Shown in pieces: positions 27,056 to 38,848 of a stretch of 64,000 nucleotides of DNA. Source of the DNA: Mesorhizobium sp. B2-7-1 (lineage in GTDB: Bacteria; Pseudomonadota; Alphaproteobacteria; Rhizobiales; Rhizobiaceae); NCBI RefSeq assembly GCF_006440735.1, contig NZ_VFUA01000008.1:51461-115460 (forward strand). Direction: 5' to 3'. Within the stretch, counting starts at the first letter, position 1. The number at the start of each line of letters is the position of its first letter. The translations under genes were made by a program, and so were the position numbers. The notes beneath the pieces were generated by a model. That model worked only from the letters and a program-made list of their open reading frames with translations, was not told where the DNA came from and searched no databases.

Positions 27056-27630
27056 AGCTCAACATCAACACCGATTTCACCAAATTCCCACGCGCCGTCT
27101 CGGTGCTGCTAGCCGGCGAAGCTGGCTCGGCGACGCCCTATGACAAGGCTGTGCTGCCGCATGACGAGCGTCATCTTCGTCGCCGCGCCATCGAAACCGC
27201 GACCGGCGACAAGGTGCTGGTCGACCTGCCCGAACCGGTGGCTTTGGCCAATGGCGACCGGCTGGTGCTGGAGGACGGCCGCCAGCTCGAGATCGTCGCG
27301 GCGTCCGAGGAGGTCTACGACATCCGCGCCCGCGACACCCTTCATCTCACCGAGCTTGCATGGCACATCGGCAACCGCCATCTCGCGGCGGCTATCGAGG
27401 CGGACCGCATCCTCATCCTGCGCGACCATGTCATCAAGGCGATGCTGGAAGGTCTCGGCGCCACGGTGAACGAGGTATCGCAACCATTCAGTCCGGTGCG
27501 CGGCGCCTATTCCGGCCATGGCCACGACCACGGCCATTCGCATGATCATCACGATCATGACCACCATGACCATGATCACGGCCACGCGCATGATCACCAC
27601 GACCACGGTCACCATCATCATCATGACTGA
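27052..27630 (+). CDS. ureE: Urease accessory protein UreE, nickel metallochaperone
   Basis: A 192-residue UreE. The N-terminal peptide-binding domain and the central metal-binding domain ([36 protein letters not shown]) are standard. The last 35 residues are almost entirely His and Asp in repeated HDHxHD units, a nickel-binding tail longer than that of many UreE proteins. The protein delivers nickel to the UreD-F-G complex. The gene overlaps the GST before it and ureF after it. Confidence 0.96.
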   Translation: MKLNINTDFTKFPRAVSVLLAGEAGSATPYDKAVLPHDERHLRRRAIETATGDKVLVDLPEPVALANGDRLVLEDGRQLEIVAASEEVYDIRARDTLHLTELAWHIGNRHLAAAIEADRILILRDHVIKAMLEGLGATVNEVSQPFSPVRGAYSGHGHDHGHSHDHHDHDHHDHDHGHAHDHHDHGHHHHHD

Positions 27631-28294
27631 GCGGCTTTCCAGCGTCGCTCTGCTGCGGCTGATGGCCTGGCTGTCGCCGGCTTTTCCGGTCGGCGGCTTC
27701 GCCTACAGCCATGGCCTCGAGTACGCCGTGCACGATGGATTGATCGCCAATCGCGAGGATCTGGCCGGCTGGCTGGAGACGCTGGTCGAGGTCGGCTCGG
27801 GCTGGAACGATGCCGTGCTGTTCGCCGAAAGCTGGCGCCGCGCGCGCGACGGTGGTGATCTGGCGGAAGTCGCCGCGCTGGCCGAGGCGATTGCCGGCTC
27901 GCGGGAGCGTCATCTCGAAACCATGCTGCAGGGCACGGCCTTTCTCCAGGCGGCGTCCGCCTGGCCGTCTCCGGTGCTGCAGCGTTTGCCGACCGATTGC
28001 CCCTATTGCGTGGCAGTCGGCGCTGTTGCCGGGAGCGGCGGCATCGATCTTTCGCAGGCGCTGTCCGCCTTCCTCCAGGCTTTCTTCTCCAATCTCGTGC
28101 AGGCGGCGATCAGGCTCGGCGTCGTTGGCCAGGCCGACGCCGTCCAATTGTTAGCCGGCTTCGAATCTCTGGCGCTGATGACTGCATCGCGCGCCGCCGC
28201 CTCGACGCTCGACGATCTCGGGGGCGCGGCCTTCATGTCGGATATCACGGCGATGCAGCATGAGACGCAATACTCCAGGCTGTTCCGCTCATGA
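27623..28294 (+). CDS. ureF: Urease accessory protein UreF
   Basis: A 223-residue UreF starting [33 protein letters not shown], with the conserved [16 protein letters not shown] block and the C-terminal [24 protein letters not shown]. It is all-helical and part of the UreD-F-G activation complex, where it acts on the UreG GTPase. The ATG at 27623 lies inside the His-coding end of ureE (8-base overlap). A longer open frame upstream is only the antiphase reading of the His repeats. Confidence 0.95.
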   Translation: MTERLSSVALLRLMAWLSPAFPVGGFAYSHGLEYAVHDGLIANREDLAGWLETLVEVGSGWNDAVLFAESWRRARDGGDLAEVAALAEAIAGSRERHLETMLQGTAFLQAASAWPSPVLQRLPTDCPYCVAVGAVAGSGGIDLSQALSAFLQAFFSNLVQAAIRLGVVGQADAVQLLAGFESLALMTASRAAASTLDDLGGAAFMSDITAMQHETQYSRLFRS

Positions 28295-28731
28295 TCGTGC
28301 TTGCCGTCACCCTCTCCTTCGTCCTGCTCCTGATCACCACGCTGCATGTCTATTGGGGCATAGGCGGCATCTGGCCGGGCACGGACCAGGCGTCCTGCGC
28401 CCGCGCCGTGGTCGGTTTCCGCGGCGTCGACGAGATGCCGTCGTCCTTCGCGAGTTTTGCCGTCGCCGCGTGCCTCACGCTCGCGACGCTCTGGCCGCTG
28501 GCGCTCGCGGGTGTCTTTGCGACGCCCTTTCCGAGAGAAGGCCTGGCGGCCACCGCATTGATGATCGGCCTCGTCTTCCTCGGCCGCGGCATTGCCGGCT
28601 TCACGCCCTGGTGGCGCCGGCTCGCGCCTGAACAGCCTTTCGCGCGGCTCGACCAGCGTCTTTATTCGCCGTTCTGCCTGTTGATCGGGTTGGGCTTTGC
28701 AGTTCTCGCTATCTCGGAGTTCCCGGCATGA
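28291..28731 (+). CDS. DUF3995 membrane protein
   Basis: A 146-residue protein with four membrane spans; the first is [23 protein letters not shown]. The family motif [13 protein letters not shown] and the C-terminal [17 protein letters not shown] identify DUF3995. It starts inside the end of ureF (ATGA overlap) and its stop overlaps the ureG start in the same way, so it is embedded in the accessory operon. Its role is unknown. The tight coupling would fit a part in nickel supply or membrane association, but nothing in the sequence shows metal ligands. Confidence 0.85.
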   Translation: MIVLAVTLSFVLLLITTLHVYWGIGGIWPGTDQASCARAVVGFRGVDEMPSSFASFAVAACLTLATLWPLALAGVFATPFPREGLAATALMIGLVFLGRGIAGFTPWWRRLAPEQPFARLDQRLYSPFCLLIGLGFAVLAISEFPA

Positions 28732-29360
28732 CGTCGAAAAACGGCCCTCTTCGCATCGGCATCGGCGGCCCGGTCGGCTCCGGCAAGACGACGCTCACCG
28801 AAAAGCTCTGCAAGGCGCTGCGCGACGACTTCTCCATCGCCGTCGTCACTAACGACATCTACACCAAGGAGGATGCGATGATGCTCGCGCGGCTGCAAGC
28901 ATTGCCCGAAGAACGCATCGTCGGCGTCGAGACCGGTGGCTGCCCGCACACCGCCATCCGCGAGGACGCTTCGATCAACCTGCGGGCAATCGCCGAGCTG
29001 AACAAAAAATTCCCCGACCTCGACATCATCTTCATCGAATCCGGCGGCGATAATCTCGCCGCCACCTTCTCGCCCGACCTTGCCGATCTGACGCTTTATG
29101 TCATCTCGGTCTGCCAGGGCGAGGAAATCCCGCGCAAGGGCGGCCCGGCCATCACCCGCTCGGACTTCCTGATCATCAACAAGAGCGATCTGGCGCCCTA
29201 TGTGAACGTCAACCTCGAAATCATGGAGTCCGATGCCGGCCGCATGCGCGGCAAGCGGCCCTTCGGCTTCACCGACCTGTCGCGCGGCAAGGGTCTGCAG
29301 GACGTGATCGACTTCATCGTCGAGCATGGCGGGCTGCAGTCGGAACGGCCTGCTGCCTGA
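28728..29360 (+). CDS. ureG: Urease accessory protein UreG, GTPase
   Basis: A 210-residue SIMIBI-class GTPase. Motifs are the P-loop [10 protein letters not shown] (about residues 13-22), the metal site [13 protein letters not shown] with Cys-Pro-His, the [10 protein letters not shown] switch and the guanine specificity NKSDLAP. It powers insertion of nickel and carbon dioxide into urease. This is the final gene of the urease group. The next gene starts 74 bases later with its own good ribosome site. Confidence 0.97.
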   Translation: MTSKNGPLRIGIGGPVGSGKTTLTEKLCKALRDDFSIAVVTNDIYTKEDAMMLARLQALPEERIVGVETGGCPHTAIREDASINLRAIAELNKKFPDLDIIFIESGGDNLAATFSPDLADLTLYVISVCQGEEIPRKGGPAITRSDFLIINKSDLAPYVNVNLEIMESDAGRMRGKRPFGFTDLSRGKGLQDVIDFIVEHGGLQSERPAA

Positions 29361-29434
29361 GCCGCTGACCTACCAGTTTGCGGTTGCTGGCAGCCGTCGG
29401 GCACGGCATTCTCACCCAAACAGGAGGATTTTCG

Positions 29435-30202
29435 ATGAGCCTTGCCCGCCTGCACAAGGAACCGCTGAGCAACCTGCCCTATTATGAGGAGCGGGTCGAC
29501 CTCGCCGCCGCCTTCCGCTGGACCGCCCGGCTCAACATGCATGAGGCGGTAGCCAACCACTTTTCGCTGTCGGTCAACGAGGACGGCACCAAATTCCTGA
29601 TGAACCCGAACCAGGTGCATTTCTCGCGCATCAAGGCGAGCGACCTGCTTTTGATCGACGCCAACGATCCCGAAACGCTGTCCGGTCCCAATGCGCCCGA
29701 TCCGACCGCCTGGGGCCTGCACAGCGCCATCCACCGCAATGTCCCGCATGCGCGCTGCGCCATGCATGTCCATTCGATCCACGCCACGGTGCTCGCCTCG
29801 CTCGCCGATTCGACGCTGCCGCCGGTCGACCAGAACTCCGCCATGTTCTTCAACCGCCATGTCGTCGACGCCAATTATGGCGGGCTGGCTTTCGAGGAGG
29901 AGGGCGAGCGCTGCTCGCAGCTTCTCACCGACCCCAAGGTCAAGGTGATGGTCATGGGCAATCACGGCGTCATGGTCATCGGCGACACCGTCGCCGACGC
30001 CTTCAACCGCATGTTCTATTTCGAGCGCGCCGCCGAGACCTACATCAAGGCGCTGTGGACCGGCCGGCCGCTGCGCACGCTCTCCGACGAGATCGCCGAG
30101 AAGACCGCGCGCGAGATGGACGACTACCCCGGCCAGGCCGAACGCCATCTGGCCGAGCTGAAGGCGATCCTCGACGAGGAAGAGCCGGTCTACCGGAACT
30201 GA
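29435..30202 (+). CDS. Class II aldolase/adducin family protein
   Basis: A 255-residue protein with an AGGAGG site just before ATG 29435. Class II aldolase metal ligands are visible: HVHSIHATVLA (His-x-His) and, later, NHGVMVIGDTVADAFNR. N-terminal residues include ANHFSLSVNEDGTKFLMNP. Members cleave or epimerise sugar phosphates such as fuculose or ribulose phosphate; others are broader. The substrate is not evident. It follows the urease genes on the same strand but may belong functionally with the sugar genes to its right. Confidence 0.85.
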   Translation: MSLARLHKEPLSNLPYYEERVDLAAAFRWTARLNMHEAVANHFSLSVNEDGTKFLMNPNQVHFSRIKASDLLLIDANDPETLSGPNAPDPTAWGLHSAIHRNVPHARCAMHVHSIHATVLASLADSTLPPVDQNSAMFFNRHVVDANYGGLAFEEEGERCSQLLTDPKVKVMVMGNHGVMVIGDTVADAFNRMFYFERAAETYIKALWTGRPLRTLSDEIAEKTAREMDDYPGQAERHLAELKAILDEEEPVYRN

Positions 30203-30275
30203 AGCTCCTTCCTTCTCCCCGTTCACGGGTAGAAGGTGCCGGCAGGCGGATGAGGGGCAGCGCCGACGCCTGCGG

Positions 30276-30908
30276 TTAGAGCCCCAACTGCGCCCGCAAC
30301 TCCGCGGCGCTGTTGATGACGATGGCGCCGGGCGGACCTTCCATCGGCGCTTCCGGCCAGAAGATCGTCTTCATGCCGGCCGCCAGCCCGGCCATGGCGC
30401 CGGTCAGGCTGTCGTCGACGGCAAACGCATCTGCCGGATCGACGCCGGCGAGATAAGCGGCGCGCAGGAAGGGTTCGGGAAGCGGCTTGCCGTCGATCAC
30501 GTCGTTGCGGCTGACCGTCATCATGCCCGGATAGGTGAGGCCGACGGCGCGCAGATTGGCGTCGACGATCAGCCGGTCGGAATTCGACACCACTGCCTGC
30601 TCGACGCCGAGCGCGCGCAATTCGTTGAACACTTCGATCGCGCCGGGACGCGGCTTCAGCGTCTCGGCCATCGGCAGATAGTGATCGTATTTGCGCACGA
30701 TCCAGTCGTCGAACGGCAGGTCGAGGCCGAACTCGTCGCGCAGCATCTCGTAGACCGGCCAAGCGGCGATACCCAGCACGCGCTCATGCAGGTCGTGCGG
30801 CGGCGCGACGCCGACGCTGCGCAGCGCCGCCACAAGGGCAGCCTCATGCAGCGGCTCGCTGTCGACCAGCGTTCCGTCCATATCCCAGAAAACGGCTTTC
30901 GGCGTCAT
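30276..30908 (-). CDS. HAD-superfamily phosphatase
   Basis: A 210-residue HAD-IA hydrolase starting MTPKAVFWDMDGTLVDSEPLHE. The nucleophile Asp and acid Asp are in DMDGT, motif II is VVSNSD, Lys is in GKPLPEPFLRAAYLAGV and motif IV is FAVDDSLTGAMAG. The helical cap follows motif I, as in phosphoglycolate and sugar-phosphate phosphatases. ATG 30908 was chosen because the frame upstream lacks family similarity. The neighbours are an aldolase and a SorC-type regulator, suggesting sugar phosphates as substrates. Confidence 0.85.
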   Translation of the reverse strand: MTPKAVFWDMDGTLVDSEPLHEAALVAALRSVGVAPPHDLHERVLGIAAWPVYEMLRDEFGLDLPFDDWIVRKYDHYLPMAETLKPRPGAIEVFNELRALGVEQAVVSNSDRLIVDANLRAVGLTYPGMMTVSRNDVIDGKPLPEPFLRAAYLAGVDPADAFAVDDSLTGAMAGLAAGMKTIFWPEAPMEGPPGAIVINSAAELRAQLGL

Positions 30909-31218
30909 GCGCGGCTCCTTCGCCGATCCCCTTAAAGCATGTCTCCCGAAAGTGGTAACCAGTTTCGGGACAAAGACATGCGCAAAACAAAAACTAAAGC
31001 GCATGGAGCGAATCTGAAAGATCGCGACGCGCTTTAGTACGTTTCCCGGTCGAGATAAACCGTCCCGCCGGCGAATGGTTGGGCAAGCGATGCATCGACC
31101 TTTCGGGTGGCATGGATGCCTCCAAGCAATTGCCCTTTCGATAGACAATTGCGCGTCGGCGTATTCGCTGTAAGCTATGGCGCCCGTTTCAGCATTCTCG
31201 CGGGCGGGGAGGCAGGAC
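30909..31218. other. Intergenic region with palindrome before the SorC-type regulator
   Basis: This gap lies between a leftward HAD gene and a rightward regulator gene and should hold both promoters. It contains a 45-base palindromic repeat at 30937-30981 and an AT-richer stretch at about 30975-31020. There is no third gene. Confidence 0.45.
30937..30981. repeat. Palindromic repeat with CATGTCTC and GACATG arms
   Basis: GCATGTCTCCCGAAA at the left is matched by TTTCGGGACAAAGACATGC at the right around AGTGGTAACCAG, giving an imperfect hairpin of about 15 base pairs. It is followed by a GCGCATGGAGCG-type segment. It may be another dispersed rhizobial element or an operator for the divergent genes. 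Confidence 0.5.
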
Positions 31219-32175
31219 GTGAATTCGCGACAGGAAACCGGCAGCACCAGGTTGGACGACGCCGCGCGCGCCGGCTGGCTTTATTATGTTGCCGGCAACA
31301 CGCAGGACCAGATCGCCGCCAAATTAGGCATCTCCAGGCAGACGGCGCAGCGGCTGGTGTCGCTCGCCATGTCGGAGGGCCTGATCAAGGTACGCGTCGA
31401 TCATCCGATCGCCAACTGCCTCGACCTCGCCGCGCGGCTGAAGTCACGCTTCGCGCTCGACCTTGTCGAAGTGGTGCCGAGCGATCCGACGTCGAACTCG
31501 ACGACGATCGGCATCGCCGAGGCGGCAGCGGCAGAGATCGAGCGCCGGCTGCGCTCGGAAGCCCCCATCGTCATGGCAATCGGTACCGGGCGCACGCTGA
31601 AGGCGGCGATCGAGCAGCTGCCGCCGATGGAATGTCCGCAGCACAAGGTCGTGTCCTTGACCGGCAACATCTCGCCCGACGGCTCGGCCGCCTTCTACAA
31701 CGTCATCTTCACCATGGCCGACCGCGTCAAGGCGCGGTCCTTCCCGATGCCGCTGCCGGTCATCGCCTCCTCGCCGGAAGAGCGCGAGATGCTGCTCAAC
31801 CAGCCGATGATCCAGCCGACCCTGGCATTGGCCGCCGAGGCCGACGTCACCTTTATCGGTATCGGCGATCTCGGTCCGAAGGCGCCGCTCTATGAGGACG
31901 GCTTCATCTCCGAAAGCGAGTTGAAGGCGCTGCAGAAGGCCGGCGGCATCGCCGAGATCGTCGGCTGGGTGTTCGACCGCGAAGGCCGCATGATCGAAGG
32001 CATCACCAACGACCGTGTCTCATCGGCCGCCTTGCCGTCGCGGGAGAAGTCGCTGGTCATCGCCTTGGCCATGGGCGAACGCAAGCTGCCGGGCATTCTG
32101 GCGGCGGTCAATCGCCGGCTGGTCAACGGCCTCATCACCGATGAACGGACGGCCGCGGCGCTGCTCGCAGGCTGA
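31219..32175 (+). CDS. smoC: SorC/DeoR-family transcriptional regulator of the polyol operon
   Basis: A 318-residue regulator. Residues 10-60 contain a winged or HTH domain (NTQDQIAAKLGISRQTAQRL). The rest is a SorC sugar-binding domain with VMAIGTGRTLKAAIEQLPP, LTGNISPDGSA and FIGIGDLGPKAPLYEDGF. It senses a phosphorylated sugar or polyol and controls uptake genes. GTG 31219 has GGGAGG upstream and was preferred to the earlier in-frame ATG at 31177. It lies upstream of the smo-type operon with a LysR gene between them; the smoC name is given by analogy. Confidence 0.82.
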   Translation: MNSRQETGSTRLDDAARAGWLYYVAGNTQDQIAAKLGISRQTAQRLVSLAMSEGLIKVRVDHPIANCLDLAARLKSRFALDLVEVVPSDPTSNSTTIGIAEAAAAEIERRLRSEAPIVMAIGTGRTLKAAIEQLPPMECPQHKVVSLTGNISPDGSAAFYNVIFTMADRVKARSFPMPLPVIASSPEEREMLLNQPMIQPTLALAAEADVTFIGIGDLGPKAPLYEDGFISESELKALQKAGGIAEIVGWVFDREGRMIEGITNDRVSSAALPSREKSLVIALAMGERKLPGILAAVNRRLVNGLITDERTAAALLAG

Positions 32176-32195
32176 CTGCCGATAAAAACAGCCGC

Positions 32196-32381
32196 CTATT
32201 GCGAGGGCCCGCGCGGATCGTTGCCGTCGAGGAAACCCATGTCGCGCTGCAGATGCTCGGATAGCTCCCGAACATCGATATAGCCGCGCCTGCGGCCCGA
32301 AAACCTTGCAAATTCCCGCACCAGCGTGAAAAACCAGCCTTGCGCCGGGGTGGAAACGAGCTTTTCCTGGATCGTGGTCAT
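32196..32381 (-). CDS. Small DUF1127-like protein
   Basis: A 61-residue product starting MTTIQEKL at 32381. The central part WFFTLVREFARFSGRRRGYIDV and the end ELSEHLQRDMGFLDGN match the DUF1127 (YjiS-like) pattern: a basic arginine-rich segment followed by a helix with a conserved Asp-[ML]-Gly. Such small proteins are abundant in Rhizobiales and several help control RNA turnover or metabolism. It lies antisense between two regulators, next to a family D repeat in its upstream region. Confidence 0.65.
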   Translation of the reverse strand: MTTIQEKLVSTPAQGWFFTLVREFARFSGRRRGYIDVRELSEHLQRDMGFLDGNDPRGPSQ

Positions 32382-32399
32382 GATCTTCAGCCTTCGTTG

Positions 32400-32500
32400 G
32401 AGCAATTCCAGGAAAAGTGTGAGCGGTTTTCCGTTCGGAATTGCGTAAAATCAAAGAGTTAGAGCGGTTTACCGTTTCTGTGAAACGGTGAAGCGCTCTA
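32400..32500. repeat. Dispersed palindromic repeat, family D, long copy
   Basis: The same two-hairpin element as at 18002-18099: GCAATTCCAGGAAAA to TTCGGAATTGC, then AGAGCGGTTTACCGTTTC to AACGGTGAAGCGCTCT. It lies just upstream of the DUF1127-like gene. Confidence 0.65.
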
Positions 32501-32593
32501 GTGCTTGAACTCGATTGATCGTCGACCCCAAATATCGGGTTGGCTGGTTCGTCCTTCCAATTAAACCTCGATCATGACCCATAAGGAGGTTTT

Positions 32594-33502
32594 ATGCCCG
32601 ATCTGAAGCCCCCGCAGCTTGCGCCGCTGCCGCCGCTGCAGGCGATCCGGGTGTTCGAGGCGGTGGCAAGGCACCTGTCCTTCACCAAGGCGGCGCAGGA
32701 ACTGGGCATGACCCAGGCGGCTGCCAGCTACCAGATCAAGCTGCTCGAGGAGCGCATCGGCGGCCCGCTTTTCCTGCGCAGGCCGAAGCAGATCGAGTTG
32801 ACCGAGCCCGGCCAGCGCCTGGCGCCCGCCGTCAGCGAGGCCTTTTCCATCCTGGGCCAGGCCTATGCCGCGGCGCGCGGCGGCGCCGACGGCCTGCTCT
32901 GCGTCACCACCGTGCTGACCTTCGCCTCGAACTGGCTGGCGCAGCATCTGGGCTCGTTCCAACTCGAGCATCCCGCGCTTGCCGTGCGGCTCGACACGTC
33001 GAGCCGCCTGACCGATTTCGCGCGCGAGGACGTCGATCTCGCCATCCGCTCCGGCGGCGGCAAGTGGCCGGGCCTGGAGGCGCATAAGCTGCTCGACGCC
33101 GATTTCACGCCGATGCTGAGCCCCAGGCTCGCGGCGAGCATCGGCGGCGTCAGCGAGCCGGCCGACCTGCTGCGCCTGCCGATCCTCGATCCCGGCGACA
33201 TCTGGTGGTCGCAATGGTTCGAGGCCGCCGGCGTTGCCGGGCATGACCTCGCTAAGCGGCCCGGCTCCAGCATGGGCGCGCAGGCCTATGAGGCGAACGC
33301 GGCGATGGCCGGCCATGGCGTGGCGATCCTGACCAGGGCCTTGTTCAAGAATGAGATCGCCGACGGCCGCCTGGTCCAACCTTTCGATCTCGTCGGCGAC
33401 GACGGCCATGCCTATTGGCTGGTCTATCCGACGGCGCGCCGCAACGTGCCGAAGATACGCGCCTTCCGCGATTGGATCCTGGCCGAGATCGCCTGCCCGT
33501 AA
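32594..33502 (+). CDS. LysR-family regulator, GcvA-like
   Basis: A 302-residue LysR regulator. The N-terminal HTH is AIRVFEAVARHLSFTKAAQE followed by LGMTQAAASYQIKLLEERIG. The effector domain begins near residue 95 with LLCVTTVLTFASNWLAQHLG. The pattern belongs to the GcvA subgroup. ATG 32594 is preceded by AAGGAGG, an excellent site. It lies between SmoC and the transporter operon. Its target cannot be read from sequence; it may act on neighbouring genes or on an unrelated promoter. Confidence 0.9.
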   Translation: MPDLKPPQLAPLPPLQAIRVFEAVARHLSFTKAAQELGMTQAAASYQIKLLEERIGGPLFLRRPKQIELTEPGQRLAPAVSEAFSILGQAYAAARGGADGLLCVTTVLTFASNWLAQHLGSFQLEHPALAVRLDTSSRLTDFAREDVDLAIRSGGGKWPGLEAHKLLDADFTPMLSPRLAASIGGVSEPADLLRLPILDPGDIWWSQWFEAAGVAGHDLAKRPGSSMGAQAYEANAAMAGHGVAILTRALFKNEIADGRLVQPFDLVGDDGHAYWLVYPTARRNVPKIRAFRDWILAEIACP

Positions 33503-33600
33503 GCCGGCCACTCCAAGTTCCCCCTTCCAGCAGGCCGGCCACGTCGCCGGACGCGGTCACGTTGCGTCATTTCTGCTGCGCTGCAGCATCGATTCCTCCT

Positions 33601-33629
33601 TGACATAATTCACTCCAAGTGAGTAATTG
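33601..33629 (+). promoter_or_regulatory. Promoter candidate of the polyol operon
   Basis: TTGACA at 33601-33606 is followed after about 16 bases by AGTAAT (33623-33628), a weak match to the -10 box. Between them lies ACTC-CAAGT-GAGT, a small inverted repeat that may be an operator. The next gene begins at 33676. The assignment is by eye. Confidence 0.4.
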
Positions 33630-33675
33630 CCCAAAGCCAAGGCAAATGCTCATCTTGGTTTATGGGAGGAATTTG

Positions 33676-34986
<1,311 letters not shown>

Positions 34987-35129
34987 GGCTCCTCCCGGTG
35001 CCGAAGGCCGGTCGCGCATCATGACCGGCAGGTGGCCGCCCGAAACCCAGTTCGGGCGGCCACCCTTCAAAATCGGGAAAATTCTGGCACAACTCTGAAA
35101 ATCCGGCTGACCTTGGGAGGGTGACCGTC

Positions 35130-36002
35130 ATGGCTACTCAGCAAACCCGTTCGCTCGCTCGTTTCATGATGGCGCCATCGGTGATCCTGCTGTTCGTCTG
35201 GATGATCGTGCCGCTGGCTTTCACGCTGTGGTTCTCGTTCCTGCAATACAATCCGCTGAACCCGATCCGTGACGGCTTTGTCGGCTTCTCCAACTACAGG
35301 CTGTTCTACGACAATCCGGCGTTCTTCGCCGCCATTCTCAACACGCTGACCATCGTTGTGGCGGTCCTGCTGATCACCATCATCGGCGGCATCCTTCTTG
35401 CGCTGCTGCTCGACCAGCCGATCTGGGGCCAGGGCATCGTGCGTATCCTGGTCATTTCGCCGTTCTTCGTCATGCCGCCGGTCGCGGCGCTGGTCTGGAA
35501 GAACATGATCATGCACCCGCAATACGGCGTCTTCGCCGACATTGCGCGCTTCTTTGGAGCCCAGCCGATCGACTGGTTCGGGCAGCACCCGCTGACGGCG
35601 GTCATCATCATCGTAGCCTGGCAATGGCTGCCCTTCGCAACGCTGATCCTGCTGACCTCGCTGCAGTCGCTCGACGGCGAGCAGAAGGAAGCGGCCGAGA
35701 TGGACGGCGCCGGCTTCATCAGCCGCTTCATCTATCTGACGCTGCCGCACATGTCGCGCGCCATCACCGTCGTCATCCTGATCCAGACGATCTTCCTGCT
35801 CTCGATCTATGCCGAGATCCTGGTCACCACCAATGGCGGCCCGGGCTACGCCTCCACCAACCTGCCTTTCCTCGTCTACCAGAAGGCGCTGCTGGAGTTC
35901 AAAATCGGGCAGGCATCCGCCGGTGGCGTGATCGCCGTCATTCTCGCCAACATCGTTGCCTTCTTCGCCATGCGCGCCGTCGGCAAGAACCTCGACAAAT
36001 AA
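35130..36002 (+). CDS. smoF: Polyol ABC transporter permease (SmoF-like)
   Basis: A 290-residue MalF-type permease with six membrane spans and the cytoplasmic EAA loop AEMDGAGFISRFIYLTLPHM. ATG 35130 was preferred to GTG 35121 because GGGAGG then lies nine bases upstream. It carries polyols together with SmoG across the inner membrane. The gap to smoE is 143 bases and contains a GC-rich hairpin region that may stabilise the binding-protein message, as is usual in such operons. Confidence 0.92.
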   Translation: MATQQTRSLARFMMAPSVILLFVWMIVPLAFTLWFSFLQYNPLNPIRDGFVGFSNYRLFYDNPAFFAAILNTLTIVVAVLLITIIGGILLALLLDQPIWGQGIVRILVISPFFVMPPVAALVWKNMIMHPQYGVFADIARFFGAQPIDWFGQHPLTAVIIIVAWQWLPFATLILLTSLQSLDGEQKEAAEMDGAGFISRFIYLTLPHMSRAITVVILIQTIFLLSIYAEILVTTNGGPGYASTNLPFLVYQKALLEFKIGQASAGGVIAVILANIVAFFAMRAVGKNLDK

Positions 36003-36013
36003 GGGAGGACAAG

Positions 36014-36838
36014 ATGGCACGCGCAGTCACCACCCAGCACAAGACGATCGCCACGGCCGCGGCCTGGATCGTCGCCCTGCTGATCTTCTTTCCGATCCTT
36101 TACACGATCATCACCTCGTTCAAGTCCGAGCAGGAGGCGATCCAGGGCTTTGCCCTGATCCCGTCGGGCACCATGGAAAGCTACGCCGAGGTGCAGGCGC
36201 AGAGCGGTTATTTCAAGTTCTTCCTGAACTCGGTGATCCTGTCGGTCGGCTCGACCGTCCTGGCTCTCCTGGTCGCGGTCCCGGCGGCATGGTCGATGGC
36301 GTTTTCGCCGACCAAGCGCACCAAGGACATCCTGATGTGGATGCTCTCCACCAAGATGATGCCGGCCGTCGCGGTGCTGTTCCCGATCTACCTGATCTTC
36401 CGCGACACCGGCCTGCTCGACAGCCGCATCGGCCTCACCATCATGCTGATGCTGATCAACCTGCCGATCGTGGTCTGGATGCTCTACACCTACTTCCGCG
36501 AGATCCCGGGCGAGATCCTGGAGGCGGCGCGCATGGACGGCGCCTCGCTGTGGAACGAGATCATCCATGTGCTGACGCCGATGGCGGTTCCCGGTATTGC
36601 CTCGACGATGCTCTTGAACATCATCCTGGCCTGGAATGAAGCGTTCTGGACCATCCGGCTCACCACCACCAATGCCGCGCCGCTGACGGCCTTCATCAGC
36701 TCCTTCTCCAGCCCGCAAGGCCTGTTCTGGGCAAAGCTGTCGGCGGCCTCGACGCTGGCGATCGCGCCGATCCTGATCATGGGCTGGTTCAGCCAGAAGC
36801 AGCTCGTGCGCGGCCTCACCTTTGGCGCCGTGAAGTAA
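36014..36838 (+). CDS. smoG: Polyol ABC transporter permease (SmoG-like)
   Basis: A 274-residue MalG-type permease with six spans and the EAA loop [23 protein letters not shown] 36014 follows GGGAGG. It begins 11 bases after the stop of smoF and ends 46 bases before the ATPase gene. The N-terminus has the usual first span ([19 protein letters not shown]) and a Phe-Lys-rich loop before span two. Confidence 0.92.
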   Translation: MARAVTTQHKTIATAAAWIVALLIFFPILYTIITSFKSEQEAIQGFALIPSGTMESYAEVQAQSGYFKFFLNSVILSVGSTVLALLVAVPAAWSMAFSPTKRTKDILMWMLSTKMMPAVAVLFPIYLIFRDTGLLDSRIGLTIMLMLINLPIVVWMLYTYFREIPGEILEAARMDGASLWNEIIHVLTPMAVPGIASTMLLNIILAWNEAFWTIRLTTTNAAPLTAFISSFSSPQGLFWAKLSAASTLAIAPILIMGWFSQKQLVRGLTFGAVK

Positions 36839-36884
36839 CAACGCCCAAGCGGCGGACGACGAAGACTACCCCCGGGAGGAAACC

Positions 36885-37889
<1,005 letters not shown>

Positions 37890-37899
37890 GGACGGGACA

Positions 37900-38670
37900 G
37901 TGAGGCTGAAAGGCAAATCGGCGCTGATCACCGGATCGGCGCGCGGCATCGGCAGGGCCTTCGCCGAAGCCTATGCGCGCGAAGGTGCGACGGTGGCGAT
38001 TGCCGACATCGACCTCAAAGCGGCGCAAGCGACGGCGAAAGCGATCGGTCCACAAGCTTACGCTGTCCAACTCGACGTCACCGACCAATCCTCGATCGAG
38101 GCGGCGGTGAAGGCGGTCGAGGCGAAGACCGGTGGGCTCGACGTGCTGGTCAACAACGCGGCGATCTTCGACCTCGCGCCGATCGTCGAGATAACCAAGG
38201 CGAGCTACGAAAAGCTGTTCGCGGTCAATGTCGCCGGCACGCTGTTCATGCTGCAGGCCGCCGCCCGCTCGATGATCGCCGCTGGCCGGGGCGGCAGGAT
38301 CATCAACATGGCGAGCCAGGCCGGCCGCCGCGGTGAGCCGCTGGTCGCGGTCTATTGCGCCACCAAGGCTGCCGTCATCTCGCTGACGCAGTCCGCGGGG
38401 CTCGACCTGATCAAGCATCGCATCAACGTCAACGGCATCGCGCCGGGCGTCGTCGACAGCGACATGTGGGATCAGGTCGACGCGCTGTTCGCCAAATACG
38501 AGAACCGGCCGAAGGGCGAGAAGAAGCGGCTGGTCGGCGAAGGCGTTCCGTATGGCCGCATGGGCAAGCCCGAGGACCTCGCCGGCATGGCGGTTTTCCT
38601 AGCCAGCGACGAGGCCGAATACATTGTCGCCCAGACCTACAATGTCGATGGCGGGCAATGGATGAGTTGA
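37900..38670 (+). CDS. smoS: Sorbitol/polyol dehydrogenase, short-chain family
   Basis: A 256-residue SDR starting at GTG 37900. Cofactor motif TGSARGIGRAFAEAYA with the acidic Asp-Ile-Asp after strand two points to NAD. The catalytic Ser lies in IINMASQAGRRG and Tyr-x-x-x-Lys in VYCATKAA; the structural NNAA is present. It oxidises sorbitol (or galactitol) to the ketose, matching PolS/SmoS in length. It begins 10 bases after the ATPase stop. Confidence 0.9.
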   Translation: MRLKGKSALITGSARGIGRAFAEAYAREGATVAIADIDLKAAQATAKAIGPQAYAVQLDVTDQSSIEAAVKAVEAKTGGLDVLVNNAAIFDLAPIVEITKASYEKLFAVNVAGTLFMLQAAARSMIAAGRGGRIINMASQAGRRGEPLVAVYCATKAAVISLTQSAGLDLIKHRINVNGIAPGVVDSDMWDQVDALFAKYENRPKGEKKRLVGEGVPYGRMGKPEDLAGMAVFLASDEAEYIVAQTYNVDGGQWMS

Positions 38671-38848
38671 TGGGGATGAGTTGACGGGAATGGGTTGAGG
38701 GGGAGGCGCTTCTCTTCTTTCCTCCGGAGAAGACGCCGCGGGGCAGGTGAGGGGCAGCATACTGGAACACCGGGTGTTGCCCCTCATCCTCGCTCCCTCG
38801 CAGGAGGCGTAATCAGTCGGGCTGCAGATCGGCCAAAGGGTAAATGAG

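Noticed and set aside
27518..27622. Met/Thr/Ile-rich N-terminal extension of ureF
   Set aside because: It is the out-of-phase reading of the CAT/GAC repeats coding for the UreE His tail. UreF starts MTERLSS in all homologues I recall.
27525..27625. Short tandem repeats that could suggest a CRISPR-like array
   Set aside because: The units are 3 to 6 bases long, have no spacers and encode His/Asp in ureE.
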